From Trichococcus collinsii (lineage in GTDB: Bacteria > Bacillota > Bacilli > Lactobacillales > Aerococcaceae): a stretch of DNA of 64,000 nucleotides. The notes beneath the pieces were generated by a model. That model worked only from the letters and a program-made list of their open reading frames with translations. It ran no database searches and was not told the DNA's origin. Position 1 is the stretch's first letter. Every line of letters starts with the position of its first letter. The stretch spans positions 310,001 to 374,000 of the forward strand of contig NZ_FNQH01000003.1 in assembly GCF_900107505.1 (NCBI RefSeq), written 5' to 3'. Both the position numbers and the translations under genes were made by a program. This document shows positions 47,545 through 56,381 of this stretch, piece after piece.

Positions 47545-48391
47545 TCTATTGAATTTCATACCTGAATTACCGGTTGCCGATTTTGCTGAATATATCACAG
47601 ACAAGACCGCTGATACATTTAGTTTTCTTTTCGATCCGATCAAAGAGTCTTCGCAGACATTGATCGATTTGATGACCTCAACGCTGACTGCCATCCCGGC
47701 AGTCATTCTGATCGCATTAGTGGCGCTGTTGGCGTTCTTTGCCTCGGGTAAAAAATTCGGGTTGGCCATCTTTTCCGTCGTCGGACTCTGGTTCGTTCAT
47801 AACCAAGGGCTCTGGGAAGACTTGATGTTTACCTTAACATTGGTCCTGTTTTCGAGCTTGCTGTCCGTCCTGATCGGTGTGCCTTTCGGTATCCTGATGG
47901 CGAAAAACAAAATCGCGAACAACATCATCAATCCGGTCTTGGATTTCATGCAGACGATGCCGGCTTTCGTTTATCTGATCCCGGCCGTAGCGTTCTTCGG
48001 AATCGGCATGGTTCCCGGGGTGCTTGCGTCACTTATTTTCGCAATCCCGCCGACCGTCCGTTTCACGAATCTGGGGATCAGACAAGTTTCCACCGAATTG
48101 GTTGAAGCAGCCGAATCATTCGGCAGCACCGGCGCGCAAAGATTATTCAAAGTCGAATTGCCGCTGGCGAAATCCACGATCATGGCCGGCATCAACCAAA
48201 CCGTTATGCTGTCCTTGTCGATGGTCGTCATCGCTTCGATGATCGGTGCACCCGGATTGGGCCGGAATGTCCTTTCCGCTTTGCAACGCGCCAAAATCGG
48301 TTCTGGATTCGTATCCGGGTTGGCTTTGGTTGTGCTTGCCATCATCATTGACCGCTTGACCCAGAAATTCAGTAAAAAAAGTTCAACATAA
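47537..48391 (+). CDS. opuAB: Glycine betaine ABC transporter permease
   Basis: 284 residues with about seven membrane spans. The EAA loop ([20 protein letters not shown]) that contacts the ATPase is at about residues 190-209. The N-terminal 40 residues are an extra amphipathic stretch seen in OpuAB/ProW. Overlap with opuAA implies translational coupling. In some Lactobacillales the permease and binding protein are fused; here they are separate genes, as in Bacillus. Confidence 0.93.
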   Translation: MDNLLNFIPELPVADFAEYITDKTADTFSFLFDPIKESSQTLIDLMTSTLTAIPAVILIALVALLAFFASGKKFGLAIFSVVGLWFVHNQGLWEDLMFTLTLVLFSSLLSVLIGVPFGILMAKNKIANNIINPVLDFMQTMPAFVYLIPAVAFFGIGMVPGVLASLIFAIPPTVRFTNLGIRQVSTELVEAAESFGSTGAQRLFKVELPLAKSTIMAGINQTVMLSLSMVVIASMIGAPGLGRNVLSALQRAKIGSGFVSGLALVVLAIIIDRLTQKFSKKSST

Positions 48392-48439
48392 AGACTTAAT
48401 CGTTCCTAATTGCCAAACAAAAAGGAGAGAAACATACCT

Positions 48440-49348
48440 ATGAAAAAATCAATAAAACATAACTGGAAACGCCTCGGACTTACCGCCGGATTGAGCTTAG
48501 GAGTCACTCTGCTCGCCGCCGGATGCGGTGCAACAGAAGATAAAGCATCTATGGAAGATACAGTCGGCAAAGGCCAGAAAATCGAACTGGCTTACGTCGA
48601 ATGGGATGACGCAGTGGCCACAAACCAAGTTGTCGCAAAAGTTCTGGAAGACCTCGGATACGATGTGACCTTGACCCCATTGGATAACGCAATCATGTGG
48701 GAAGCCGTCTCCACAGGCGAAGCGGATGCCATGCTGAGCGCTTGGCTGCCAGGAACGCACGGCGCGCAACTGGAAGAATATGGCGATAAGATGGTCGACT
48801 TAGGTGGAAATCTTGAAGGCGCGAAAATCGGTCTGGCCGTTCCTGCGTATATGGATGTCGACTCGATCGAAGATTTGACCGATCAAGCCGGCAAATCCAT
48901 CACCGGAATCGAGCCAGGTGCAGGTATCGTGGCAGCTGCTGAGCGTGCCATCACGGATTACTCAAATCTGAGTGATTGGGCAATCGAAACATCCTCATCC
49001 GGCGCAATGACCGTCACACTCGAACAAGCAATCGAAAATAAAGAAGACATCGTCATAACAGCCTGGAACCCGCATTGGATGTTCTCGTCCTATGACCTGA
49101 AATACCTGGATGATCCCAAGGGAACTTTCGGCAGCGAAGAAACGATCCACACGATGGCACGTGAAGGACTCGAAACCGACATGCCTGAAGCTTATCAAGT
49201 ATTGGATCAATTCCACTGGACCATCGAAGATGTTGAAGCATTGATGCTCCAAATCTATGAAGGCGAATCAGCCGAAGACGCTGCTGCAGCCTTCGTTGAA
49301 GCAAATCCGGATCTAGTCGCAGAATGGACTGCCGGCGTAGCTAAATAA
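48440..49348 (+). CDS. opuAC: Glycine betaine-binding lipoprotein
   Basis: 302 residues. Lipoprotein signal with lipobox LAAGC (Cys27). The OpuAC fold shows the tryptophans that cage the trimethylammonium group: VEWDD, SAWLPGTH and TAWNPHWMF. It captures betaine outside the membrane and hands it to OpuAB. AAAGGAGAG precedes the ATG at 48440 and the gene is 48 bp from opuAB. A perfect terminator follows. Confidence 0.92.
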   Translation: MKKSIKHNWKRLGLTAGLSLGVTLLAAGCGATEDKASMEDTVGKGQKIELAYVEWDDAVATNQVVAKVLEDLGYDVTLTPLDNAIMWEAVSTGEADAMLSAWLPGTHGAQLEEYGDKMVDLGGNLEGAKIGLAVPAYMDVDSIEDLTDQAGKSITGIEPGAGIVAAAERAITDYSNLSDWAIETSSSGAMTVTLEQAIENKEDIVITAWNPHWMFSSYDLKYLDDPKGTFGSEETIHTMAREGLETDMPEAYQVLDQFHWTIEDVEALMLQIYEGESAEDAAAAFVEANPDLVAEWTAGVAK

Positions 49349-49367
49349 ACAGAATAGTGAATGAGTG

Positions 49368-49414
49368 GGGCCCTGCCCAAACTAGACAAACCAAGTCTAG
49401 TTTGGGCAGGGCCC
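49368..49414 (+). terminator. Strong terminator of the opuA operon
   Basis: Perfect 20-bp stem (49368-49387 with 49395-49414) and 7-nt loop, followed by TTTTG and a further T-run. Confidence 0.9.
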
Positions 49415-49697
49415 TTTTGTTTTTTTGCGTTCTTTTGAACATTTTGTCTTTTATTAATTAGGTGAACTTCCGACAATTCTCCCAAACCCGACCCTAACAA
49501 CGGCAGGATACCTCACATGATTCCTCTTCATAACCGTTAAAAAAGTCTTCCGCCATCGAAGCATGTCAGTAAAGCTGACGCGAATTCCTGGGAACTGGCG
49601 TCGTTTTCTGTAACGGCACTTAAATATATCGATAGTTATTTCGCCTCATTCCACTCAAAACAAACTTGAAACCCCTCACAATTATCCGGAAGAATAA

Positions 49698-49854
49698 GTC
49701 AGTTTCTTTTCAGAGAAACCTTACATAACTGACAAAGGACAGCAAATTAACCCCGTTGTAAGCGGAATATTTTCCGGATGAAAGCAGAAATGTCATAAAT
49801 GCTATCATGAAATTAGAGCTTTTTATTTACGATGAATCTAAATCCCCGTATTAT
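49698..49854 (+). promoter_or_regulatory. Candidate control region of the taurine-type operon
   Basis: TTTACG (49826-49831), 17-nt spacer, TATTAT (49849-49854), about 50 bp before the aminotransferase gene. Upstream, GTCAGTT (49698-49704) and AACTGAC (49727-49733) form an inverted repeat that could bind a regulator; no regulator gene is linked. The gap 49415-49904 contains no other feature I can support. Confidence 0.4.
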
Positions 49855-49904
49855 GTGGATATATTAAAAAACGATTAAAAGAAATTTCATCGGGAGGGAA
49901 CAGC

Positions 49905-51269
49905 ATGACAGTGAACGCAACATGGAATACAACGACAGCAACATCTCTAACCGGAGAAGAAGTAATAGCGATGGATCAACAGTACGTGATGCGGGCCTGG
50001 TCGAAGCAGGGCCAAGCGGCAATGGCAGTCGAAAAGGCGGAAGGCATTTATTTCTGGGACTATGAAGGCAACCGTCAAGTGGATATGTCCTCCTTATTGG
50101 TGAATGCGAACATCGGTCATCAGCATCCGAAAGTCGTGAAGGCGATCCAGGATCAGGCTGCAAAGATGTGCTTCATGGCACCGAGTTATGCGACCGATGT
50201 GAAGTCTTTATTGGCGAAGAAACTGGTCGAGCTGGCCGGCGGGGATATGGCGCGCGTGTTCTTCACGAATGCCGGAGCCGACGCGAACGAGAATGCGATC
50301 AAGATGGCACGGATCGCTACGGGGCGCACGAAAGTGTTCAGCGGCTACCACAGCTACCACGGCGCCACGCTTGCGGCTTCGAATGCTTCCGGGGATTCCC
50401 GCAGGTTCGCTGCTGAAATTGGCGGAGCGAACGGCTTTGTGAAATTTTCCAATCCTTCTCCTTACCGCGACAATCTTCCATTTGAAACCGAAGAGGCACT
50501 GACAGCTTTCTACCTGAAGAAACTGGATGAACAGATCCAATACGAGGGACCGTACAATGTGGCGGCCATTCTGTTGGAAACGGTCATTGGAGCGAACGGC
50601 ATCATTGCCTATCCGAAAGGCTACCTGGAAGGGGTGCGCAACCTCTGCAACAGTTACGGCATCGTGATGATTCTCGATGAAGTCATGGCCGGCTTCTACC
50701 GGACCGGAACAGCTTTCGCTTTCCAACAATACGGGTTCACACCGGACATGATCACCTTCGCCAAAGGGGTGACATCAGGCTATGTGCCACTGGGAGGCGT
50801 GATCGTCTCCGAATGGATCAGCGAATACTTCACCGAGAATCAACTCCAATGCGGGTTGACCTACAGCGGCCACACATTGGCTTGCGCGGCCGGCTTGGCG
50901 ACATTGGAAGTCTACGAGGATGAAAACATCGCCGCCAACGTCGAAAAGATCGGCGCACTATTGAAGGGCTACCTGGAAGAGATGAAAGCCAAGCATCCTT
51001 GCGTCGGCGATGTCCGGACTTACGGCCTCTTCTGCGGGGTGGAACTGGTGCTCGACAAGGAAACGCGCGAACCGCTCGTGCCCTTCAACACGCCGAACCG
51101 GATCATGCCGGCCATCTACAAGGAACTGAAGGACCGAGGCTTCTCGACTTTCGGCCGCGAAACGACGATCAGTGTCTGCCCACCGCTTACGATCACCGAA
51201 GCAGAGTTGGCTGAAGTACTGCCGATACTGGATGAAGTGCTGACGCTTGTCGATAAAACCTATTTGTAA
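49905..51269 (+). CDS. Class III PLP aminotransferase, probable taurine aminotransferase
   Basis: 454 residues of the omega-amino-acid aminotransferase group. The PLP-binding lysine is Lys287 in TFAKGVTSGYVPLGG; ILDEVMAGFYRTG holds the Asp that contacts the pyridine nitrogen; FTNAGADANENAIKMAR binds the phosphate. It would move the amino group from an omega-amine to pyruvate or 2-oxoglutarate. Context decides the substrate: it heads an operon with NifI-type P-II proteins and a sulfonate-type ABC transporter and an iron-type dehydrogenase follows, matching taurine:2-oxoglutarate (or pyruvate) aminotransferase giving sulfoacetaldehyde. Beta-alanine or GABA are alternatives. GGGAGGG precedes the ATG. 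Confidence 0.8.
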   Translation: MTVNATWNTTTATSLTGEEVIAMDQQYVMRAWSKQGQAAMAVEKAEGIYFWDYEGNRQVDMSSLLVNANIGHQHPKVVKAIQDQAAKMCFMAPSYATDVKSLLAKKLVELAGGDMARVFFTNAGADANENAIKMARIATGRTKVFSGYHSYHGATLAASNASGDSRRFAAEIGGANGFVKFSNPSPYRDNLPFETEEALTAFYLKKLDEQIQYEGPYNVAAILLETVIGANGIIAYPKGYLEGVRNLCNSYGIVMILDEVMAGFYRTGTAFAFQQYGFTPDMITFAKGVTSGYVPLGGVIVSEWISEYFTENQLQCGLTYSGHTLACAAGLATLEVYEDENIAANVEKIGALLKGYLEEMKAKHPCVGDVRTYGLFCGVELVLDKETREPLVPFNTPNRIMPAIYKELKDRGFSTFGRETTISVCPPLTITEAELAEVLPILDEVLTLVDKTYL

Positions 51270-51350
51270 ACTGCGCCGGCTCCTGGCCGCAACACATTTC
51301 TAAAAAATCTACTATTTCAATGAAGAAAACAGCCTAAAGGGGTGGAGCGC

Positions 51351-51680
51351 ATGCTAGTGAAAATTGAGGCCATCGTGAGGCCGGAGAAGACCGAACAGAT
51401 TTTGGCGAAGCTCGCTGAAAAAGGGCACACCGCCGTGACGCGGATGGACGTGTACGGACGGGGGAAACAGGCCGGCATCCATATCGGCGACGTCTTCTAC
51501 GACGAACTGCCGAAGGAATTGCTGTTCCTGGTGGCTGAAGCAGCCTATGAGAAAGAAATCATCGACGTCATTACGTCCCAGGCGCGCACAAGCGATTTGG
51601 GAAATTACGGCGACGGCAGAATATTCGTGCACGCAATCGAAAATGCCTATACGATCAGTAGCGGCGCAGAAGGACTGTAA
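51351..51680 (+). CDS. NifI1-type P-II signalling protein
   Basis: 109 residues, P-II fold. It has the features of the NifI1 group: opening KIEAIVRPEKTEQI, TRMDVYGRGKQAGI at the base of the T-loop, YYDELPKE-like YDELPKE in the T-loop region, and closing YGDGRIFVHAIENAYTISSG. The uridylylated tyrosine context of enteric GlnB is missing. NifI proteins bind ATP, ADP and 2-oxoglutarate and in methanogens and clostridia form a hetero-oligomer with NifI2 that inhibits nitrogenase. No nif gene is near. It is 81 bp behind the aminotransferase and 13 bp before the NifI2-type gene; AAAGGGGTGG precedes the ATG. Confidence 0.85.
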   Translation: MLVKIEAIVRPEKTEQILAKLAEKGHTAVTRMDVYGRGKQAGIHIGDVFYDELPKELLFLVAEAAYEKEIIDVITSQARTSDLGNYGDGRIFVHAIENAYTISSGAEGL

Positions 51681-51693
51681 AGGTGGGAATTGT

Positions 51694-52011
51694 ATGAAGG
51701 AAGTGACAGCGATCATTCGCCTGAACAAGGTGACGGAAACGAAACAAAAACTGGCTGCAGGTGGCTTTCCGGGCTTCACTTGCCGAAAAGTCTTCGGACG
51801 CGGCAAGAATCCGCTGATAGGCAGAGACTTCCGCGAAGCAGTCGGTCACAGCGTGCTGATGCCGAAACGGATGTTTACAATCGTGACGGAGGATGAACAT
51901 GTGGAAAACGTAATCGGCATCTTGTTGGCGGTCAACAGTACTGGCCAGTCGGGGGACGGGAAAATTTTCGTACAGACAATCGCCCGTGAATATCAGGTAC
52001 GCCGTGCATGA
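51694..52011 (+). CDS. NifI2-type P-II signalling protein
   Basis: 105 residues. It begins KEVTAIIRLNKVTETKQ and has GFPGFTCRKVFGRGKN, LMPKRMFTIV and TGQSGDGKIFVQTIA, the order and wording of NifI2 proteins. Its T-loop (about residues 38-60) is shorter than in nitrogenase-linked NifI2. It should pair with the NifI1-type protein from the preceding gene (13-bp gap) and report 2-oxoglutarate and adenylate status. The partner is most likely the following ABC transporter or the preceding aminotransferase. AGGTGGGAA stands before the ATG; the stop overlaps an in-frame ATG of the permease reading frame. Confidence 0.85.
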   Translation: MKEVTAIIRLNKVTETKQKLAAGGFPGFTCRKVFGRGKNPLIGRDFREAVGHSVLMPKRMFTIVTEDEHVENVIGILLAVNSTGQSGDGKIFVQTIAREYQVRRA

Positions 52012-52049
52012 AACAGGTTAGGCGAAAAGAGACCAAGGAGGACAATTTT

Positions 52050-52898
52050 ATGAAGAAAGCAGATACGCTCACAAGCGATGCAGTGATTCCCGAGCAAAGC
52101 ACGTCCGCGATCGCGGTTAAGAAAAGACGAAAGAGGGTCCAGCCGGAAAAAATGATCACCATCGGTACCGTCACAGCGATCATGGTGCTCTGGTATGTCG
52201 TTACCGCGCTAGGGCTGGTCAGCCCGATGCTACTGCCAAGCCCATTGGCGGTTTGGACGGCCTTCGTGGAGATCCTCTTCAACGGCTATAAAGGCTTCTC
52301 CTTGCTGCAGCACATCGGTACCAGCTTATGGCGCCTGCTCAGTGCCTTCGGATTGGCGATCGTCGCCGCGATTCCGTTGGGCCTGCTCAGCGGCTACAAC
52401 ACGAAGATCAAAGCGGTATTGGATCCAATCATCAACTTCTACCGCCCGTTGCCACCATTGGCTTACTACACTTTGTTGGTCATGGGTCTAGGAATTGCGG
52501 ATGCTTCGAAAGTCGCCTTATTGTTCCTGGCAGCCTTTGCACCGATCTACGTCAGCTGCGTCTCTGCCGTTGCGAAAGTCAACACAGACTTCATCAACAG
52601 TGCGAAAACGGTCGGCGCCAGCCAGACGCAAGTATTCTTCCATGTCATCCTGCCGTCTTGCTTGCCGGATATCCTGACGAGCTTGCGTACCGCACTCAGC
52701 GTCGCCTATACGACCCTCGTTTCGGCTGAAATGGTTGCGGCCATGACCGGAATCGGCTGGCTGGTCCTCGATGCCAGCAACTACCTGCGCAGCGACATCG
52801 TCTTCGTCGGCATCATCATCATGGGCATCACCGGCATTCTCTTGGATAAAATCATCGTCATCATACAAAATAAATTTGTCCCATGGGCAGGAAAATAA
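52050..52898 (+). CDS. Sulfonate/taurine-type ABC transporter permease
   Basis: 282 residues with six or so membrane spans and a basic N-terminal tail of about 45 residues. The docking loop NSAKTVGASQTQVFFHVILP (about residues 185-204) and the LPSPLAVW entry motif are those of SsuC/TauC/NrtB permeases. Start at the ATG at 52050 after AAGGAGGAC; an upstream ATG at 52008 overlapping the P-II gene lacks a better site. Works with the next two genes. The long basic N terminus, unusual for this family, is a possible contact for the P-II pair. Confidence 0.9.
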   Translation: MKKADTLTSDAVIPEQSTSAIAVKKRRKRVQPEKMITIGTVTAIMVLWYVVTALGLVSPMLLPSPLAVWTAFVEILFNGYKGFSLLQHIGTSLWRLLSAFGLAIVAAIPLGLLSGYNTKIKAVLDPIINFYRPLPPLAYYTLLVMGLGIADASKVALLFLAAFAPIYVSCVSAVAKVNTDFINSAKTVGASQTQVFFHVILPSCLPDILTSLRTALSVAYTTLVSAEMVAAMTGIGWLVLDASNYLRSDIVFVGIIIMGITGILLDKIIVIIQNKFVPWAGK

Positions 52899-52911
52899 TC
52901 GGAGGCTTTTT

Positions 52912-53967
52912 ATGAAAAAAAACCACATGTTCTCTAAACTACTGTTCTTATCTTGCTCAGCACTTTTGTTCGCGGCTTGCGGAGGCGCAGACAGCGCGAC
53001 CGATTCTTCCACCGCATCAGCGGATGGGGATTTGCCTGAGAAAGTCATCATCGCAACTTTGGAAATGCCGAATGACGAAGGCATCGCGAAAGCGGAAGGC
53101 TATTTTGAGGATGAAATGGGTGTGCCAGTCGAAATCGTCCAATTCGAAAGTGGAAAAGCAATCAACCAGGCCATGGTTTCCGGCGCCGTCGACTTCGGAT
53201 TGACCGGTTCGGGCTCGGCCGTATTGGGCATCGCTTCAGGCATCCCAATCGAAATGATCTGGATCCATGAGACGCTCGGTTCGGTAGAGGCTTTAGCAGC
53301 GAAAAGCGCACTGAACGCTACCTCCTTGGAAGACCTGAAAGGCAAAAATATCGGCGTTCCTTTCGCCAGTACCGCCCACTACAGCCTGCTGCGCGCCATC
53401 ACTTCCAGCGGTTTTGAAGAGACTGATTTCACATTGATCGATCTGCAGCCTTCCGATATCTTTGCGGCATGGCAACGTGGCGACATCGATGCTGCATATG
53501 TTTGGGAGCCTACCCTCAGCGAATTGCTGGCTGACGGCAACATCGTTCTGCATAGTGGAGACGTCGCTGAAATGGGGTATATGACAGCCAACGTCGAAAT
53601 CGTCCACAGCGAATTCGGCGAAGCTTATCCGGAAATCGTTGAGAAATACATCGCTGCCGTCGATAAAGCCGTAACGCTTTACAGAGAAGATCCTAATCAA
53701 GCCATCTCCATCATCGCGGAGCAATTGAACATCACCGAAGAGTCCGCTAAGTTGCAAATGGAAGGCCAAAACTGGATTTCCGCAGAAGAACAATTGGATG
53801 CAGCCAATCTGGGCACGTCCGAGAAAGTCGGCGCAATGGCCGCTACAATGCTTGACATGGGTCAGTTCTACCTGGATCAAGGCAACATCACCGATTTGCC
53901 GAGCGAAGAAGCTTTCGCTGAAGGCATCAACACAACATACATCCAAGCTTACTTGGATTCCAAATAA
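52912..53967 (+). CDS. Sulfonate/taurine-type ABC substrate-binding lipoprotein
   Basis: 351 residues. Lipobox LFAAC at about residue 19-23, then an NMT1/TauA-type two-lobed domain: GAVDFGLTGSGSAVLG, LKGKNIGVPFASTAHYSLL and AWQRGDIDAAYVWEPTL. These segments place it with TauA, SsuA and NrtA proteins. The YVWEP tryptophan and the Ser/Thr-rich STAHYS loop resemble the taurine pocket, though exact ligand needs binding data. CGGAGG precedes the ATG, 13 bp behind the permease gene. Confidence 0.9.
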   Translation: MKKNHMFSKLLFLSCSALLFAACGGADSATDSSTASADGDLPEKVIIATLEMPNDEGIAKAEGYFEDEMGVPVEIVQFESGKAINQAMVSGAVDFGLTGSGSAVLGIASGIPIEMIWIHETLGSVEALAAKSALNATSLEDLKGKNIGVPFASTAHYSLLRAITSSGFEETDFTLIDLQPSDIFAAWQRGDIDAAYVWEPTLSELLADGNIVLHSGDVAEMGYMTANVEIVHSEFGEAYPEIVEKYIAAVDKAVTLYREDPNQAISIIAEQLNITEESAKLQMEGQNWISAEEQLDAANLGTSEKVGAMAATMLDMGQFYLDQGNITDLPSEEAFAEGINTTYIQAYLDSK

Positions 53968-53981
53968 TAGGGGGAACCGCG

Positions 53982-54794
53982 ATGCAGAGAGCTTATGAAG
54001 GAATAAACGGAAAGACAGTGGTAAAACTGGAGGATGTCGAACTGGTCTACAACAGCGAAATCGGTACAGTGACGGCCTTGGCCCAAGTCAATCTCGACAT
54101 CCAAGAAGGCGAGTTCATCTGCGTAATGGGACCATCCGGCTGCGGCAAGAGCACGCTCTTGAACATCATCTCGGGCTTCATGCAACCCACAGACGGGCAA
54201 GCCTTGATGAACGGCAAGCCGATCGAAGGACCGGATTGGCAGCGCGGGGTCGTCTTCCAGTCACCGCCTCTCTATCCGTGGCTGACGATCAAAGACAACG
54301 TCAATTTCGGCTTGCGCATGCGCAACATTCCGGAAAAGGAACGCGAAGCGATCACGGAAGAATACCTGGAAATTGTCGGACTCACAGACTTTGCCAACCG
54401 AAAGCCTTATGAGCTTTCTGGCGGGATGAAGCAACGCGCTTCCTTGGCCAAAGTATTGGTCAATGAACCCGGCATGATCCTGATGGACGAACCGTTCGGC
54501 GCGCTCGACGCTCTGACCCGCGACAAAATGCAGGCGCTGATCCGCCGCGTCTGGATGAAGAACCAGAGCACTGTCTTCTTCATCACCCATGACGTGGACG
54601 AAGCGTTGTCTTTGGCGACGAAAGTCATCGTCATGTCCAGCCGTCCCGGCCGCATCGTGAAGGTGCTCGACACCGACTTCACCTACGACATGGACGGCGC
54701 CAACAGCGAAAGCGCCCGCTACTCCAAGCAATACATGACAATGCGCGAATCGATCCTGAACGTCATCAACCAAAAAGAAGAGCTGGCTGTTTAG
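53982..54794 (+). CDS. Sulfonate/taurine-type ABC transporter ATPase
   Basis: 270 residues. Walker A GPSGCGKST at residues 50-58, signature LSGGMKQRASLA, Walker B ILMDEPFGALDALTRD and the switch His in FITHDVDEA. These wordings are those of TauB/SsuB/NrtD ATPases. It ends the transporter operon, 14 bp behind the binding-protein gene. GGGGGAACC precedes the ATG. Confidence 0.93.
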   Translation: MQRAYEGINGKTVVKLEDVELVYNSEIGTVTALAQVNLDIQEGEFICVMGPSGCGKSTLLNIISGFMQPTDGQALMNGKPIEGPDWQRGVVFQSPPLYPWLTIKDNVNFGLRMRNIPEKEREAITEEYLEIVGLTDFANRKPYELSGGMKQRASLAKVLVNEPGMILMDEPFGALDALTRDKMQALIRRVWMKNQSTVFFITHDVDEALSLATKVIVMSSRPGRIVKVLDTDFTYDMDGANSESARYSKQYMTMRESILNVINQKEELAV

Positions 54795-55045
54795 GTTGGA
54801 TGGCATAATGAGAGGTGAGGCCGGGCTTCGGTCCGGCGATGGCAAAAAAGATGAATAAAGAGCAAGTATCCGTCTCAGCGGGCCAGCCCGCGGGAAAAAC
54901 CATGGATAGCAGTCATGAATCCATGGTTTCGATTCTAGGTGGACAATCTGATTTAAGATGAGCATCAAAAATATGGGGCGCCTCGCATGAGGCAGCCCCA
55001 TAGCTGTCTGAAAGAGCAAAATGAACTATAGAAAGGGTGCATGGA
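54795..55045. other. Hairpin-rich gap between the ABC operon and the dehydrogenase gene
   Basis: No gene. Two stems stand out: AAACCATGGAT with ATCCATGGTTT (54898-54930) and GGGGCGCCTC with GAGGCAGCCCC (about 54975-55000). Either could terminate or attenuate transcription; neither has a strong U-run, so some readthrough into the dehydrogenase is possible. Confidence 0.4.
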
Positions 55046-56194
55046 ATGGATTGGAATTATCAACAACCAGTGAAAATCATATTCGGAAACGGCAAAATTT
55101 CCGCCTTGAAGGAGGTCATCGCAGAGCTTGGAGAAACGGATGGGATCCTGATCTGTTCGCGCTCTTTCCGCAAATCCGGTTTGGCCGACAAAGTAATCGT
55201 GGAAGCTGAGGGTTTGCTGACCGCCGTCTACAGTGACGTTTCGCCAAATCCTGAGGTGGCCGAAGTCGATGCCTGCGCCGAACTGATGCGTGCGAAGGGC
55301 TCCAAATTTGTGGTCGCTTTGGGCGGTGGAAGCGTGATGGACCTAGCCAAGGCCGCCGCGACAATCGCCACGGTGGACGAGTCGATCAGTCTCTACCACG
55401 GCACCGGCAAAGCTTTGCCGGAAACATTCCTACCTTTGATCGCCGTGCCGACGACTTCCGGAACCGGCAGCGAAGTCACGAGCGTCGCGGTCCTATCTGA
55501 CCACGAAACCGGGAAAAAAGCGCCGATCTTTTCGCCGAACTTCTTCCCGGCTTATGCCGTCGTCGATCCGGAATTGACCTATACTTGCCCGCCGACCGTG
55601 ACCGCCTGCTCCGGAATCGATGTCCTTTGCCAATCGATCGAGGGCTACTGGAGCGTGAATCACCAGCCAATCTGCGATGCGTTGGCGATCCATGCCGCCA
55701 AATTGGTGTTCGAATACTTGCCGCTCGCCTATACGAATCCATATGACGCCACGGCACGTGAGAAGATGGCCGAAGCATCCGTCATCGCCGGCCTAGCCTT
55801 CGCGCTGCCGAAGACGACTTCTTCGCACGCCGTATCCTATCCGTTGACGAATCTTTACGGCATCCCGCACGGGGAAGCCTGCGGTCTCACAATCGACTAC
55901 TTCGCCAAAGTGAACGCCCAGCTGGAGACGGATGGCCGCGTGGCAGCCTTCGCCAAAGCACTCGGCTTCGCCGATGCACCTGCGATGGCGGAAGCCATCA
56001 CAGCGCTGAAAAAACAGATCGGTTTGCGGACGGATCTGGTGGATCTGGATTTGTCCGATGCGCAGCTGGATGAATTGGTCCAGCTGTCCCACCACCCGAA
56101 CCTCGATAACAATCCAGTCAAGATTACGGATGATATCCTCTATGATCTGTTCGGGACCTTGACCAAGAAAAATATGTATGTGGAGCAGCCGTAA
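55046..56194 (+). CDS. Iron-type alcohol dehydrogenase, probable sulfoacetaldehyde reductase
   Basis: 382 residues of the group III (iron-activated) dehydrogenase family. NAD(P) binding is at GGGSVMD and TTSGTGSE. The metal ligands align as Asp192, Gln196, His261 and His275; Gln196 replaces the histidine normally found four residues after the Asp. By context it would reduce sulfoacetaldehyde, product of the aminotransferase, to isethionate with NAD(P)H, as the SarD/TauF enzymes do. Other short aldehydes or phosphonoacetaldehyde are possible. ATG 55046 with GAAAGGGTG upstream. A terminator overlaps its stop codon. Confidence 0.78.
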   Translation: MDWNYQQPVKIIFGNGKISALKEVIAELGETDGILICSRSFRKSGLADKVIVEAEGLLTAVYSDVSPNPEVAEVDACAELMRAKGSKFVVALGGGSVMDLAKAAATIATVDESISLYHGTGKALPETFLPLIAVPTTSGTGSEVTSVAVLSDHETGKKAPIFSPNFFPAYAVVDPELTYTCPPTVTACSGIDVLCQSIEGYWSVNHQPICDALAIHAAKLVFEYLPLAYTNPYDATAREKMAEASVIAGLAFALPKTTSSHAVSYPLTNLYGIPHGEACGLTIDYFAKVNAQLETDGRVAAFAKALGFADAPAMAEAITALKKQIGLRTDLVDLDLSDAQLDELVQLSHHPNLDNNPVKITDDILYDLFGTLTKKNMYVEQP

Positions 56195-56208
56195 CCGGCT
56201 GCTTTTTT
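56185..56208 (+). terminator. Terminator of the dehydrogenase gene
   Basis: GCAGCCG pairs with CGGCTGC around TAAC, followed by TTTTTT; the stop codon is in the loop side. Confidence 0.85.
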
Positions 56209-56225
56209 CTTTCACATAACAAGGA

Positions 56226-56361
56226 ATACCCCATCAAAACCGGTTTCGACGGGGTATTTCTATTGTGTGTAGTTCAAAATAGCCCGCCAAAACCGATTTG
56301 GCGGGCTAAATCAGCATCATGAGGCCTGAAATAAACCGCCAAAGACTGTTTGGCGGGGAAA
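56226..56361. repeat. Three dispersed hairpin repeats between convergent genes
   Basis: Units at 56226-56258 (ACCCCATCAAAACCGG, TTTCGACGGGGT), 56281-56311 (AGCCCGCCAAAACCGATTTG, GCGGGCT) and 56334-56361 (ACCGCCAAAGACTGTTTGG, CGGGG). Each can fold on itself. Confidence 0.65.
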
Positions 56362-56381
56362 CTCCCGCTCAATTCAGATCG

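Noticed and set aside
51351-52011. Nitrogenase regulation by the NifI-type pair
   Set aside because: No nifH, nifD, nifK or molybdenum cofactor gene in the window; the operon context is transport and transamination.
49905-56194. 2-aminoethylphosphonate degradation as the role of the aminotransferase/dehydrogenase locus
   Set aside because: PhnW is a class V aminotransferase and phosphonatase is absent; a class III enzyme with a TauABC-type transporter and TauE exporter fits taurine better. Not fully excluded.
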